Part shown: positions 51,650 to 60,715 of the stretch, in pieces
How positions within the stretch are numbered: position 1 is the first letter of the stretch
Layout of the letters: every line of letters starts with the position of its first letter
Source of the DNA: DATKBT01 sp035546295
GTDB taxonomy: Bacteria; Acidobacteriota; Thermoanaerobaculia; Multivoradales; Multivoraceae
DNA: 64,000 nt
Direction of reading: 5' to 3'
NCBI GenBank assembly: GCA_035546295.1
Contig: DATKBT010000108.1
Span: 11,808 to 75,807, forward strand
Position numbers and translations under genes: made by a program
Notes under the pieces: model-generated
What the model saw: only the letters and a program-made list of their open reading frames with translations
What the model was told of the DNA's origin: nothing
The model's database searches: none

Positions 51650-53224
51650 ATGGACGCATCGGCTTCACGTGCTCGGCGGCTCACGATGACGGTGCTCTGC
51701 GCGTGGACGTGGTCGCTCGGTACGACGACCGCCGGGATCCTCGCCGCAGAGCGACGCCCGGTGGGCGAGCTCGAGGACCACGTCGACGTCGGTCCCGCGG
51801 CGCGTCCGGGGGCGGCTCGCTATGACGCGGCCACCGGCGAATACGCGTTGACCGGCTGGGGCCCCCCGGCACGGTCGACGACCGAGCCGGTTCACCTCGC
51901 CGGGGTTTGGCTGCGCGGCGATTTCCTGCTGCGGGCCGAGGCCGCCTTCGCCGGCGACGGCGCCGACTCCCGCCGGGCGGGCCCTGCTCTCGCCCAGCGC
52001 CAGCCGCGTCGCACGATGGGTTGGATGGTGCGCGCCGACCTCGAGCCCGACGGCGCCTTCCTCGCGCTCGCCGTGGACGGCGCTGGCGAGACAGCGCTTA
52101 CGTTCCGCCGCGAGGCCGGTGGCGAGACCGAACAGCTCGCCTCCGCGGTCCGCGGACCGGACGTCCTCCAGCTCGCACGGGTGGGCGGCGCCTTCTCGCT
52201 CGCCGTAGCTCGCGCCGGCGAGCTGCTCATGCGCGATCTCGAGCTCGAGCTCGATCTCGGAGACGAGGTCTACGCGGGGCTCTTCGTCGCCTCGAGCGAT
52301 CCGGAGGCCGCGACGCGAGCCGTGTTCCGCAACGTTCGGGTCGTCGGCCTCGCGCCGCCCGATCTCGTGCCGTACCGCGAGTACCTGGCCAGCAGGCTCG
52401 AGATCCTCGACCTCGAGAGCGGCCGCCGGACGGTCGTCCATCGCACGCCGGACTCGATGCAGGCTCCGAACTGGACGCCCGACGGGGGCGCGCTGCTCTA
52501 CAACCGCAACGGTCTGATCTACCGGTTCGATCTCGAGCGCCGCACGGCCAGCGTGCTGGATACGGGTTTCGCGGACCGCAACAACAACGACCATGTCCTC
52601 TCGTTCGACGGCGAGCGCCTCGGCATCAGCCACCACGATCCCGGAAGCGACGGCCGGTCGATCGTCTACACGCTTCCGGCCGGTGGCGGAGCTCCGACAC
52701 GGGTGACCGACCGCGGCCCCTCGTACCTTCACGGCTGGTCGCCCGATGGCCGCTATCTGGTGTACACCGGCGAGCGGGCCGGCGAGATCGACGTCTACCG
52801 CATCCCGGTCGAGGGCGGCGACGAGGTCCGGCTGACCAGCACTCCTGGTCTCGACGACGGCGCCGAGGTCTCGCCCGACGGTCAGTGGATCTACTTCAAT
52901 TCGGTGCGCAGTGGCCGGATGCAGATCTGGCGCATGCGTCCCGACGGCGCCGATCCCGAGCAGCTCACCCACGACGAGCTCAACGATTGGTTCCCCCACG
53001 TGTCGCCGGACGGCGAGCGGATCGTCTTCCTCTCCTACGGCCAGGAGGTGGATCCGGAGGACCACCCCTTCTACCGTGAGGTCTACCTGCGCGTGATGCC
53101 GGCGACGGGCGGCGAGCCACGCGTCGTCGCCTACGTCTACGGCGGCCAAGGAACGATCAACGTCCCGTCATGGGCCCCCGACGGCCGCCGGCTCGCCTTC
53201 GTCAGCAACACCGCCTCCCACTGA
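51650..53224 (+). CDS. Secreted TolB-like (PD40) beta-propeller protein
   Basis: 524 residues with a signal segment (MTVLCAWTWSLGTTTAGILAA). Residues about 30-240 form a beta-rich domain of unknown type. From about 255 to the end there are WD40/PD40-like propeller repeats with the SPDGR turns (WSPDGRYLVYTG, VSPDGQWIYFNS, VSPDGERIVFLS, WAPDGRRLAFVS). Such propellers in the periplasm usually bind proteins or peptidoglycan-linked partners, as TolB does; no Pal or TolA is seen nearby. It starts at the ATG at 51650. Confidence 0.82.
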   Translation: MDASASRARRLTMTVLCAWTWSLGTTTAGILAAERRPVGELEDHVDVGPAARPGAARYDAATGEYALTGWGPPARSTTEPVHLAGVWLRGDFLLRAEAAFAGDGADSRRAGPALAQRQPRRTMGWMVRADLEPDGAFLALAVDGAGETALTFRREAGGETEQLASAVRGPDVLQLARVGGAFSLAVARAGELLMRDLELELDLGDEVYAGLFVASSDPEAATRAVFRNVRVVGLAPPDLVPYREYLASRLEILDLESGRRTVVHRTPDSMQAPNWTPDGGALLYNRNGLIYRFDLERRTASVLDTGFADRNNNDHVLSFDGERLGISHHDPGSDGRSIVYTLPAGGGAPTRVTDRGPSYLHGWSPDGRYLVYTGERAGEIDVYRIPVEGGDEVRLTSTPGLDDGAEVSPDGQWIYFNSVRSGRMQIWRMRPDGADPEQLTHDELNDWFPHVSPDGERIVFLSYGQEVDPEDHPFYREVYLRVMPATGGEPRVVAYVYGGQGTINVPSWAPDGRRLAFVSNTASH

Positions 53225-53226
53225 TC

Positions 53227-53295
53227 GGTACCTGTCCCCGATCTCGAGATGGGTACCTGTCCCCGATCTCGGCGGGGTCCCCGATCTCGGCGGGG
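53227..53295. repeat. GGTACCTGTCCCC-type repeats
   Basis: GGTACCTGTCCCCGATCTCG occurs at 53227-53246 and 53252-53271. An 18-base unit (TCCCCGATCTCGGCGGGG) is then repeated exactly at 53260-53277 and 53278-53295. The short stem CCCCG/CGGGG is present. This kind of motif is common between genes in some bacteria and is linked to REP-type elements; no REP transposase is in the window. Confidence 0.7.
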
Positions 53296-53327
53296 CTAGA
53301 CTTGAGTTTCCCTGCAGGGAGAGTGTC

Positions 53328-54566
53328 ATGGACTTCGACGTTCCCGAGGACATCCGCGCCAAGCTGGCGGAGCTCGATGCGTTCATCGAGCGCGAGATCA
53401 AGCCGCTCGAGGCGGAGAACCTCCAGTTCTTCGACCACCGGCGCGAGCACGCGCGCACCGACTGGGACAACGGGGGGCGGCCGCGACGCGAGTGGGAGGA
53501 GCTGCTCGCCGAGATGCGACGGCGCGCCGACGCCGCCGGGCACCTGCGCTTCGCGCTGCCGGAGCACCTCGGGGGACAGGCGGGATCGAACCTGGCGATG
53601 GCCATTATTCGCGAGCACCTCGCCGCCAAGGGGCTGGGCCTCCACAACGACCTGCAGAACGAGTCCTCGATCGTGGGCAACTTCCCGATGGTCCTGATGA
53701 TGGACGCCTTCGGAACCCCCGAGCAGAAGGAGCGCTACCTCGACGGCATGCTCACCGGCCAGGTGCGCATGGGATTCGGTCTCACCGAACCCGACCACGG
53801 CTCCGACGCCACCTATCTCGAGACCACGGCCCGACGCGACGGCGACGGCTGGCGGATCAGGGGCAAGAAGCGCTTCAACTCCGGGCTGCACTCGGCGACC
53901 CACGACCTGGTCTTCGCCCGCACCTCGGGCGAGCCCGGCTCGGCTCGCGGCATCAGCGGCTTCGTCGTGCCCACCGACGCCGAGGGGTTCTCGGTCGACT
54001 TCATGTGGTGGACCTTCAACATGCCGTCCGACCACGCGGAGGTGACCCTCGAGGACGTCTGGGTGCCGGAAGACGCGCTGCTTCACGAGGAGGGGCGGGG
54101 GCTCGAGCTCGCCCAAGTCTTCCTCCACGAGAACCGCATCCGTCAGGCCGCCTCGAGCCTCGGCGCCGCCCAGTACTGCGTCGACGAGGCGGTGCGCTAC
54201 GCCAACGAGCGCGAGACCTGGGGCAAGCGGCTGTCGACCAACCAGGGAATCCAGTTCCCCCTCGCCGAGCTGCACACCGAGTGCGAGATGGTGCGCAATC
54301 TCGTGCGCAAGACCGCGTGGGAGCTCGATCGCAACAACCACATGCAGGTCACCCACCTGGTGGCGATGGCCAACTACCGGGCGAACCGGCTCTGCTGCGA
54401 AGCGGCCGACCGGGCGATCCAGGTCCACGGTGGGATCGGCTACACCCGCCACAAGCCGTTCGAGCACATCTACCGGCATCACCGGCGCTACCGGATCACC
54501 GAAGGCTCCGAAGAGATCCAGATCCGCAAGGTGGCCGGGCACATGTTCGGCTACCTTCGCGGATGA
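53328..54566 (+). CDS. Acyl-CoA dehydrogenase
   Basis: 412 residues. All parts of the family are recognisable: N-terminal helices, the FAD-contact region MGFGLTEPDHGSDAT, the central beta domain, the ENRIRQAASSLGAAQYCVD helix, the IQVHGGIGYTRHKPFEHIYRHHRR core and the ITEGSEEIQIRKVAG end. It oxidises an acyl-CoA with FAD and feeds electrons to ETF. The catalytic base cannot be assigned by eye. GGGAGAG precedes the ATG at 53328. The PAP2-type gene follows 67 bases later. Confidence 0.93.
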   Translation: MDFDVPEDIRAKLAELDAFIEREIKPLEAENLQFFDHRREHARTDWDNGGRPRREWEELLAEMRRRADAAGHLRFALPEHLGGQAGSNLAMAIIREHLAAKGLGLHNDLQNESSIVGNFPMVLMMDAFGTPEQKERYLDGMLTGQVRMGFGLTEPDHGSDATYLETTARRDGDGWRIRGKKRFNSGLHSATHDLVFARTSGEPGSARGISGFVVPTDAEGFSVDFMWWTFNMPSDHAEVTLEDVWVPEDALLHEEGRGLELAQVFLHENRIRQAASSLGAAQYCVDEAVRYANERETWGKRLSTNQGIQFPLAELHTECEMVRNLVRKTAWELDRNNHMQVTHLVAMANYRANRLCCEAADRAIQVHGGIGYTRHKPFEHIYRHHRRYRITEGSEEIQIRKVAGHMFGYLRG

Positions 54567-54633
54567 GCGAGGAGAAGGGACGGCCTGCGGCCGACGGCCT
54601 GCGCTCGCGCAGCCGGGTGAAGGCGAGGCTGCC

Positions 54634-55833
54634 ATGACGCTCCCGCGTGACGAGGGCCCGCCGGTCTCCGTTGCAGGCGGCAGCCGCGCGGGATCGACTG
54701 GCGACGCACGGCAGGGCTTCCTCCGGCGCGGGAGGAACGCCCGAGCCGACGGTCTGCGCGCGCGCCCCTTCCCCTACGAGCTGGTCGCCCTCGGGCTCTT
54801 CTGCGTCGCCTTCGTGGGGCTGCGCGCGGCGGGGCTGCGTCTCGACTGGACCGCCGCGGTCTACACCTTCCGCCCCTTCGTGCGCGAGGCGCCGAAGCTC
54901 TTGCTGCTCGGCATCGCGCTCCAGCTCGGCTATCGACTGGTAGTGCGGCTCGCCGGTGGGGGGGGCGTGCCGGCGTCGATCGCGGCTCTACGCGCCTACC
55001 TCGCCGAGATCGTGCGCCCGGGCTGGTGGCTGCTCTGGCTGCGCCTCTACGTCGCCTACGCGCTCGTCAACTACGTCTACTTCTGGGTCAAGGTCTCGGT
55101 GCCGCTCCTGCACGGCCGCCTGTTCGATCCCGCCCTGTGGCGGGTCGACCGGACGCTTCACCTCGGGCTCTCGCCCAACGTGCTGATGGTAGAGCTGTTC
55201 GCGGGGACGCCATTGGTCGGTCTGCTCGATCGCTGGTACGCGATCTACATCCTGACCGTGATGTGGACGATCGCGTTTTACGCCTGCGAGCGGCGCTCCG
55301 ACCTGCGCCGCTCCTTCCTGCTCTCCTGCATCCTGCTGTGGATCGCGGGGCCCGCGCTCTACCTCTCGCTGCCGGCGCTCGGACCGGTATATACCGATCC
55401 CGAGGTGTTCGAGGAGGTGCTGGTCGACATGCCGCGCGCGGTCGGCGGCCAGGAGGTCCTGTGGGAGAACTACCAGAAGGTCGTCGCGGGGCGAACGGGA
55501 CCGCTGCGCGCCTTCAACCCGACGCGCGGCATCGCTGCGCTGCCGTCGCTTCACGTCGGCGCCCACTTCCTCTTCCTGCTCTGGGCGCGCCGCTTCCACC
55601 GGCCGCTCTACGCATTCTGGGCTCTGGGTACCCTGCTCACGTTCTTCGGCTCCGTGGTCAGCGGCTGGCACTACGCGGTCGACGGTTACCTCGGCATCCT
55701 GCTCGGCCTGGCCGTCTACCTCGTCGCGCGCCGCCTCGAGCCGGTCGAGGAGCCCGCGGCACCCTGCGCCACCGCGAGCAGCCTCGCCGGCAAACACGGG
55801 CCTCCCCGCAGCCCTGCCACCACGTCCTCGTAG
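54634..55833 (+). CDS. PAP2/IPC-synthase-like membrane phosphatase
   Basis: 399 residues with about six membrane helices between residues 48 and 375. The catalytic motifs of PAP2-type enzymes are present: LPSLHVG (PSxH) and VVSGWHYAVDG (SxWHYxxD) in the last third. This arrangement resembles inositol-phosphorylceramide synthase and related lipid phosphotransferases. It may act on the carbohydrate- or phospholipid-linked products of the surrounding genes. The stop TAG belongs to the REP-like palindrome that follows. The start ATG has GGCGAGG upstream. Confidence 0.83.
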   Translation: MTLPRDEGPPVSVAGGSRAGSTGDARQGFLRRGRNARADGLRARPFPYELVALGLFCVAFVGLRAAGLRLDWTAAVYTFRPFVREAPKLLLLGIALQLGYRLVVRLAGGGGVPASIAALRAYLAEIVRPGWWLLWLRLYVAYALVNYVYFWVKVSVPLLHGRLFDPALWRVDRTLHLGLSPNVLMVELFAGTPLVGLLDRWYAIYILTVMWTIAFYACERRSDLRRSFLLSCILLWIAGPALYLSLPALGPVYTDPEVFEEVLVDMPRAVGGQEVLWENYQKVVAGRTGPLRAFNPTRGIAALPSLHVGAHFLFLLWARRFHRPLYAFWALGTLLTFFGSVVSGWHYAVDGYLGILLGLAVYLVARRLEPVEEPAAPCATASSLAGKHGPPRSPATTSS

Positions 55834-55860
55834 CGGCCGACCCCCTGGTCGGCCGACGAG
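55827..55860. repeat. REP-like palindrome, copy 1
   Basis: CTCGT(ag)CGGCCGACC-CCCT-GGTCGGCCGACGAG forms a 9-base stem (55834-55842 with 55847-55855) plus a 5-base outer stem. The TAG stop of the preceding gene lies in it at 55831-55833. The 276-base gap from here to 56109 shows nothing else I recognise. Confidence 0.75.
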
Positions 55861-56109
55861 CGCGCCGAGACCTCCAACCGAGAGCACCCGAGCGCCGCCG
55901 CGAGCCGATTCCGCCCGCCGAAACGGAGGCCGCCCGCAGCCCCCCCGCAGCCCTCCCCCCACCCGCCCTGACGACAACGCGACAGCCCACCTCCGCGGAT
56001 CGATCGCAGGCCGGCGGCCGCCGGCACCGGGCTCGCCAGCCCGTGTCCGTTCCTCCCCGTCGATCTCGTGAAACCGGCCGAGACAGAACAGCTCGGAGAG
56101 GAGATCCCC

Positions 56110-58404
56110 ATGGAGCGATCGACGCCACGCCCGGCGATGGCGGGCGAGCTCGACCTTTGGCCCGGATCCGATCACCGCCGGACCCTTCGCCCGCGGCCCG
56201 AACACGCCCGGCCAGTCCACCGGCTGACCTCGGTCGGCCTGGCCGGCCTGCTCGCGCTCGGCGCGATCGAAGCGGCCCCGGCTTCGGCGCAGCCCAGGAT
56301 CCGCGAAGCCCTCCCCTGCGAGCGAGAGGGGTCCGCCGGCGGACTGGCTCGCGGCTCCGCGCTGACCCGCGTCGACGTCGACCCCGTCCTCTACCCAGAG
56401 GCCATCTGCAACGACGGAACGCCCGCGGTGTTCTACGTGCGCCCGGCGCTGACCGACGAGAACCGCGACTCCTGGCACATCCACCTCCAGGGCGGCGGCG
56501 GCTGCCTGGACGGGCAGAGCTGCGCCGAGCGCTGGTGCAGCGTCGACACCAACTTCGGGGCCGACAAGATGAGCACCCTCTATGCGCCCGAGGGCGGCAT
56601 CGTCGATCCCGGTATCCTGCGCGACGACCCGCGCAACCCGATCTGGGACTGGAACCAGGTCCTCGTCTACTACTGCTCGTCCGACTCCTGGACGGGTCGG
56701 GCCGACGATCGCGAGCTCGAGGCCGCCGGGCCCCAGGGCGGCAGCATCGAGTACCGCATGCCGTTTCACGGCGCCGACATCGTCGACGCGGTGCTCGACG
56801 TCTTGCAGGGCGGCGACGGTCCGCTCGTGCTCGAGGGCGAGGGTGGCGCCAGCCGCTCGGTCCCCGACCTCGACGAGGCCCGACGCGTGCTGTTCTCGGG
56901 CGCCTCGGCGGGCGGCGGCGGCGTCACCTACAACGCCGATCGCGTCGAGGCGCTCCTGCGCGAGACGAACGTCCGCTGCGCAGGTGAGGACTGTCCTCTC
57001 GACTTCCGCGCGCTGGTCGACTCGACGCTGTTCCCCGACACCAGCGATCTCGACGCCAGCCAGAGCGCGCCCTGCCTCGAGTCGGGGCTGTGCACCACCG
57101 AGGAGCTGCTGCGCGCGCAGTGGGATCAGGTGCTCGGATCGCTGCGCGCCGGCCAGGAGACCGAGGACTCCTGCGCCTCCTGGCATCGCGACAACGCCCC
57201 CGGCACCGAGTGGCGGTGCGCGGACGGCGCACACGTCCTCGAGAACCACGTCTCCTCGCCCCTGTTCGTGCGGATGGATCTCCAGGACAACCTGCTGTCC
57301 TCGAACTTCGTCGAGCGCGGCTATCTCGACGACGGCCGCCCGGTGACGCCCACCGACTTCGGCGAGCGCACCGAGGCGACGCTGCGGCGCTTCGCCGATC
57401 GCGCCGATCTTTCGGAGGAGGCGCTGGCGGCGCCCGTCGTCCTCGGGGCCCAGTGCACGCGCCACGAATCGCTGCGCAACAACGAGTCCTACTACGACCA
57501 CCTGGCGCCCGCACCCGACGGACTCCCGTACGCGACCCCCGATCTCCTGCGCAACTGGCTCGAGGGCGAGGGGCCCCTCGAGGCGATCGTGCCGTTCCGC
57601 CAGCCCGGTCGCCTCCCGAGCTGCGACCGGGAGCAGCTCTCGGAGTTCGTGGTCGACGTCACCTGGACCGACTTCGAGGGGACCGTCGGTCTCGGCCAGC
57701 CGGTCGGCGGATCCGACGACTCGGGGCTGTTCTGGTTCTTCGACGAGGACAACTGGGAGGTGCTGGTCAAGGTGCTCGACACCTGCGCGATCAGCGATCA
57801 CTACTGGGTGTTCGCGGCAGCGACGACCAACGTCGCCTACACCCTTCGCGTGACCGATCCTCGCACGGGCGCGACGCGCACCTACCGCAATCCGCTCGGC
57901 GGCTTCGCCGCCGCGATCACCGACACCACCGCCTTCCCCTGCCAGGTGGAGGGCGCGCGGCAGATGCCGGCCGGGGACGACGGGATCGAGCTGCGGGTAC
58001 GCGACCGCCCGTCGGATCCGCAGCCGGACGCGCTGCCGGCCCCGGGAGGCTGCGTCGACGGCGACACCGAGCTCTGCCTGGCGGGCTCGCGCTTCGAGGT
58101 CCGCGTCGCCTGGCGCGACTTCCAGGGCCGCACGGGCGAGGGAATGCTGGTCCCCTTCCGGTCCGACGACTCGGGGCTGTTCTGGTTCTTCGACGAGGAC
58201 AACTGGGAGGTGCTGGTCAAGGTCCTCGACGCCTGTACGATCGCCGACCGCTTCTGGGTCCTCGCCGCCGGCACGACCAACCTCGAGACCACCCTGACCG
58301 TCACCGACACGCTGACCGGCGAGGTCCGCGAGTACCGCAACGAGCTGGGCGAGCCAGCCGAAGCCATCATCGACACCGAAGCGTTCCCCACCTGTTCCCC
58401 GTAG
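56110..58404 (+). CDS. Secreted pectinacetylesterase-like hydrolase with two C-terminal repeats
   Basis: 764 residues from the ATG at 56110, which has AGAGGAGA upstream; an ATG at 56068 is an alternative. A signal region ends near APASAQ. Residues about 85-490 resemble pectinacetylesterase/Notum enzymes (IHLQGGGGCLDG oxyanion region, serine in FSGASAGGGG). The last 235 residues hold two copies of a domain of about 100 residues, each with DSGLFWFFDEDNWEVLVKVLD. They start near residues 515 and 660 and I cannot name the domain. The enzyme probably deacetylates a polysaccharide outside the cell. Its stop TAG is part of the following palindrome. Confidence 0.85.
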   Translation: MERSTPRPAMAGELDLWPGSDHRRTLRPRPEHARPVHRLTSVGLAGLLALGAIEAAPASAQPRIREALPCEREGSAGGLARGSALTRVDVDPVLYPEAICNDGTPAVFYVRPALTDENRDSWHIHLQGGGGCLDGQSCAERWCSVDTNFGADKMSTLYAPEGGIVDPGILRDDPRNPIWDWNQVLVYYCSSDSWTGRADDRELEAAGPQGGSIEYRMPFHGADIVDAVLDVLQGGDGPLVLEGEGGASRSVPDLDEARRVLFSGASAGGGGVTYNADRVEALLRETNVRCAGEDCPLDFRALVDSTLFPDTSDLDASQSAPCLESGLCTTEELLRAQWDQVLGSLRAGQETEDSCASWHRDNAPGTEWRCADGAHVLENHVSSPLFVRMDLQDNLLSSNFVERGYLDDGRPVTPTDFGERTEATLRRFADRADLSEEALAAPVVLGAQCTRHESLRNNESYYDHLAPAPDGLPYATPDLLRNWLEGEGPLEAIVPFRQPGRLPSCDREQLSEFVVDVTWTDFEGTVGLGQPVGGSDDSGLFWFFDEDNWEVLVKVLDTCAISDHYWVFAAATTNVAYTLRVTDPRTGATRTYRNPLGGFAAAITDTTAFPCQVEGARQMPAGDDGIELRVRDRPSDPQPDALPAPGGCVDGDTELCLAGSRFEVRVAWRDFQGRTGEGMLVPFRSDDSGLFWFFDEDNWEVLVKVLDACTIADRFWVLAAGTTNLETTLTVTDTLTGEVREYRNELGEPAEAIIDTEAFPTCSP

Positions 58405-58425
58405 CGGCCGACCCCTGGTCGGCCG
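58402..58425. repeat. REP-like palindrome, copy 2
   Basis: CGGCCGACC (58405-58413) pairs with GGTCGGCCG (58417-58425) around a CCT loop. The preceding TAG at 58402-58404 is the stop of the esterase gene. Confidence 0.75.
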
Positions 58426-58535
58426 GACCGCGCCGCAGCGCGCTGCCGCGTGAGCCCCTGGCACCGCGGCGGCACGGCACCGCGGCGGCACCTCGGCCGT
58501 CGTCCCTCCAGGACCCCCAACCCCATCGCGTTTTC

Positions 58536-58565
58536 GTAGCGGCCGAGCTCCTGCTCGGCCGACGA
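58536..58565. repeat. REP-like palindrome, copy 3
   Basis: GTAGCGGCCGAGC-TCCT-GCTCGGCCGACG: CGGCCGAGC (58540-58548) pairs with GCTCGGCCG (58553-58561). The stem differs from copies 1 and 2 by a paired change that keeps complementarity. Confidence 0.7.
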
Positions 58566-58632
58566 CGGCGAAGAGACGCCCCGCGTTCTCGAGCCGGCGA
58601 CGTTGCGGACGCGCCGCCTCGGGTCCCGCCGC

Positions 58633-59529
58633 CTAAGCGTTGAGATTCGCGAGCTTCTCCAGCGTGTCGAGACAGGGTCCCGGCTTGCCGTCTGCCCGAA
58701 ACGGCTGCACGCACACCTGATCGGCTCCGGCATCCCAGTGCTCCTGGATCCGCTCGCGCAGCGCCCCCTCGTCCCCCCACGCCACCAGCGCGTCGACGAG
58801 CCGGTCCGAGGCGGTGCCCTTTGCCCAGTCGCTGTCCTCGAAGCCGATTTCGCGCAGGCTGTTCTGGTAGTTGGGCGCTCGCAGGTACTGCTTGAGGTGA
58901 CCGCGCGCCAGCTCCCGCGCCTTCTCGGCGTCGGTGGTGAGGATGAGCTTCTGCTCGGTGCACAGCCAGCGGTCGCCGCCCAGGATCTCGCGGGCGCGGC
59001 GCGTGTGCTCGGGCGTCACCAGGTAGGGGTGGGCGCCGCGCGCCTTCTCGGCGGCGAGCGCCAGCATCTTCGGGCGCAGCGCGGCGATCACGATCGGCGC
59101 CTCGACCTCGGGCTCAGGCCCCATGTAGAGCGCCGACTCGACGGCGTCGAGGTACTCGCGCATCTTCTCGAGCGGAGGTCGCCACTCGTGCCCTCGCACC
59201 TTCGAGACCAAGTGCGGATGAGACACGCCCAGACCGAGGATGAAGCGGGCGGGGAGCATCCCCGACAGGGTCTTTCGGATCGCCTTCGTCGTCATCGCGT
59301 CGCGCGCGTAGATGTTGGCGATGCCGGTGGCCAGGATCAGTCGCTCGGTTCGGCCGGCGAGGTAGCCGATGAACGAGAACGGGTCACGACCCACCGCCTC
59401 GGGCGTCCACAAGGTGCTGTAGCCCCAACCTTCGAGCCGATGCGCGAAATCGACGGCCTCGACGGGGGAGAAACCGTCCGACCAGGTCCAGACTCCCAGT
59501 CTTCCGGGGGTTTCGAGTGGCTGTGTCAT
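58633..59529 (-). CDS. LLM-class flavin-dependent (probably F420) oxidoreductase
   Basis: 298 residues. The luciferase-like monooxygenase fold is seen in RLGVWTWSDGFSPVEAVDFAHRLEGWGY, LILATGIANIYARDAMTTKAI and FILGLGVSHPHLVSK. The last block is typical of the TIGR03620-type F420-dependent branch. It should oxidise a small alcohol or reduce a substrate with F420. The ATG at 59529 overlaps the divergent start of the next gene by two bases, and neither has a good ribosome-binding site. The F420 assignment is by family similarity, and no F420 synthesis gene is visible here. Confidence 0.85.
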   Translation of the reverse strand: MTQPLETPGRLGVWTWSDGFSPVEAVDFAHRLEGWGYSTLWTPEAVGRDPFSFIGYLAGRTERLILATGIANIYARDAMTTKAIRKTLSGMLPARFILGLGVSHPHLVSKVRGHEWRPPLEKMREYLDAVESALYMGPEPEVEAPIVIAALRPKMLALAAEKARGAHPYLVTPEHTRRAREILGGDRWLCTEQKLILTTDAEKARELARGHLKQYLRAPNYQNSLREIGFEDSDWAKGTASDRLVDALVAWGDEGALRERIQEHWDAGADQVCVQPFRADGKPGPCLDTLEKLANLNA

Positions 59530-60103
59530 GGCGGGGACGGTAGCGGCTGGGTTGGTCGTTGGCAAGGGAAGCCAGTCCGCGGCCGAGCAGTCGATCTCGG
59601 CCGATCGAACGTCGTTCGTCTGGCACGCGAGGGTCCGGATGGCGCCGCTGGTCACCGGCGTCGTCCAAGACGCGTACGAGGACGGCCGGGGCCGCCTCGA
59701 CGCCAAGGTCTGGGGCGTGCTCCCCGTCGCCCACGCTCGCGGCCTGGAGGTCGACCGCGGCGAGGCGCAGCGCTACCTCGCCGAGCTGGTCTGGTGTCCG
59801 CTGGCGCTGGTGCACAACCCGGAGGTGCGGTACGGCGAGGAGACTGCCGACTCGGTGCGGGTGTGGGTCGGGGACGAGAAGACCTGGGTCGACCTGCGGT
59901 TCGACGAGACCGGCGACATCATCGGGGCGAGGACCGAGACTCGTTCCCGGGGCGAGGCAGTTCAGCCCTGGGAGGGGCGGTTCTGGGAGCCGCGCAGCTT
60001 TGAAGGCATCCGGGCTCCGGCCCGCGGCGAGGTGTGGTGGGAGGCGCCCGAGGGGCGGTTCGTATACTGGCGTGGCGAGGTGACGGACCTGCGCTGGACC
60101 TGA
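59528..60103 (+). CDS. DUF6544/DUF6920-like protein, probably 5'-truncated
   Basis: 191 residues. It contains the family pattern FVWHARVRMAPL...AHARGLEVDRGEAQRYLAELVWCPLAL and ARGEVWWEAPEGRFVYWRGEV. Family members have further N-terminal sequence before the FVWHA block that is not present here. The upstream DNA is the body of the LLM gene on the other strand, so the 5' part seems lost. The listed ATG is simply the first one available. The gene may be non-functional or start at an internal codon. Confidence 0.5.
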   Translation: MAGTVAAGLVVGKGSQSAAEQSISADRTSFVWHARVRMAPLVTGVVQDAYEDGRGRLDAKVWGVLPVAHARGLEVDRGEAQRYLAELVWCPLALVHNPEVRYGEETADSVRVWVGDEKTWVDLRFDETGDIIGARTETRSRGEAVQPWEGRFWEPRSFEGIRAPARGEVWWEAPEGRFVYWRGEVTDLRWT

Positions 60104-60226
60104 GACAGATCCCGCGCGCCCCCGACGAGCACGTCCAGGCGCGCGCTCGCCCAAAGGGCAACCGGCCCCTCGACTCCGAGCCGGAGCGATCGACGGCTGG
60201 TAGCGTCCAGGGCAGGAGATACCGAA

Positions 60227-60715
60227 ATGGCCACCCAACCCGCACCCGCGCCAGACTCCTCGCCGGGAGACCGGAGCCCCGGCAAGCCGCCTCCCCGATG
60301 GCTCGTGAAGCCCTTGACGCGCTTCCACGTGGCGCTCCATCGGCTCAGCGGCGGGCGCCTCTTCAACCGGATCGGAGGCGACGAGGTCTGCTTCGTGACG
60401 ATGACGGGCGCGAAGAGCGGTCGCCGGCTGACGATTCCGCTGATGTACGTCCCGTACCGTGCCGGCCTGCTGCTGGTGGCGTCGCAGGGTGGCGCGCCTC
60501 GCAACCCCGCCTGGTACCACAACCTGGTGAAGCACCCGGTGATCGAAGTTCGACAACGGCGGCGCTCGATGACGCTGCGGGCGCGCCTGGCGACGGCCGA
60601 GGAGCGGCCCGAGCTGTGGCCGATCTGCTACGAGCACTTTGCGCCCTACGCCGACTACCGCAAGCGCACGACGCGCGAGATCCCGCTCTTCGTCTGCGAG
60701 CCGATCGGTGGCTGA
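60227..60715 (+). CDS. Nitroreductase family deazaflavin-dependent (DDN-type) oxidoreductase
   Basis: 162 residues. The DUF385/DDN pattern is clear: LYRLSGGR-type N-terminal helix, FVTMTGAKSGRRLTIPLMYVPYRAG, ASQGGAPRNPAWYHNLVKHPVIEVR. Such proteins bind F420 and reduce quinones or nitro compounds. An acidic-proline N-terminus of about 25 residues precedes the domain. A GGCAGGAG upstream supports the ATG at 60227. Together with the nearby LLM gene it points to use of F420. Confidence 0.85.
   Translation: MATQPAPAPDSSPGDRSPGKPPPRWLVKPLTRFHVALHRLSGGRLFNRIGGDEVCFVTMTGAKSGRRLTIPLMYVPYRAGLLLVASQGGAPRNPAWYHNLVKHPVIEVRQRRRSMTLRARLATAEERPELWPICYEHFAPYADYRKRTTREIPLFVCEPIGG

Noticed and set aside
54988..58491. 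1167-codon minus-strand open frame
   Set aside because: It spans parts of two clear plus-strand genes and the gap between them, with low-complexity protein content.
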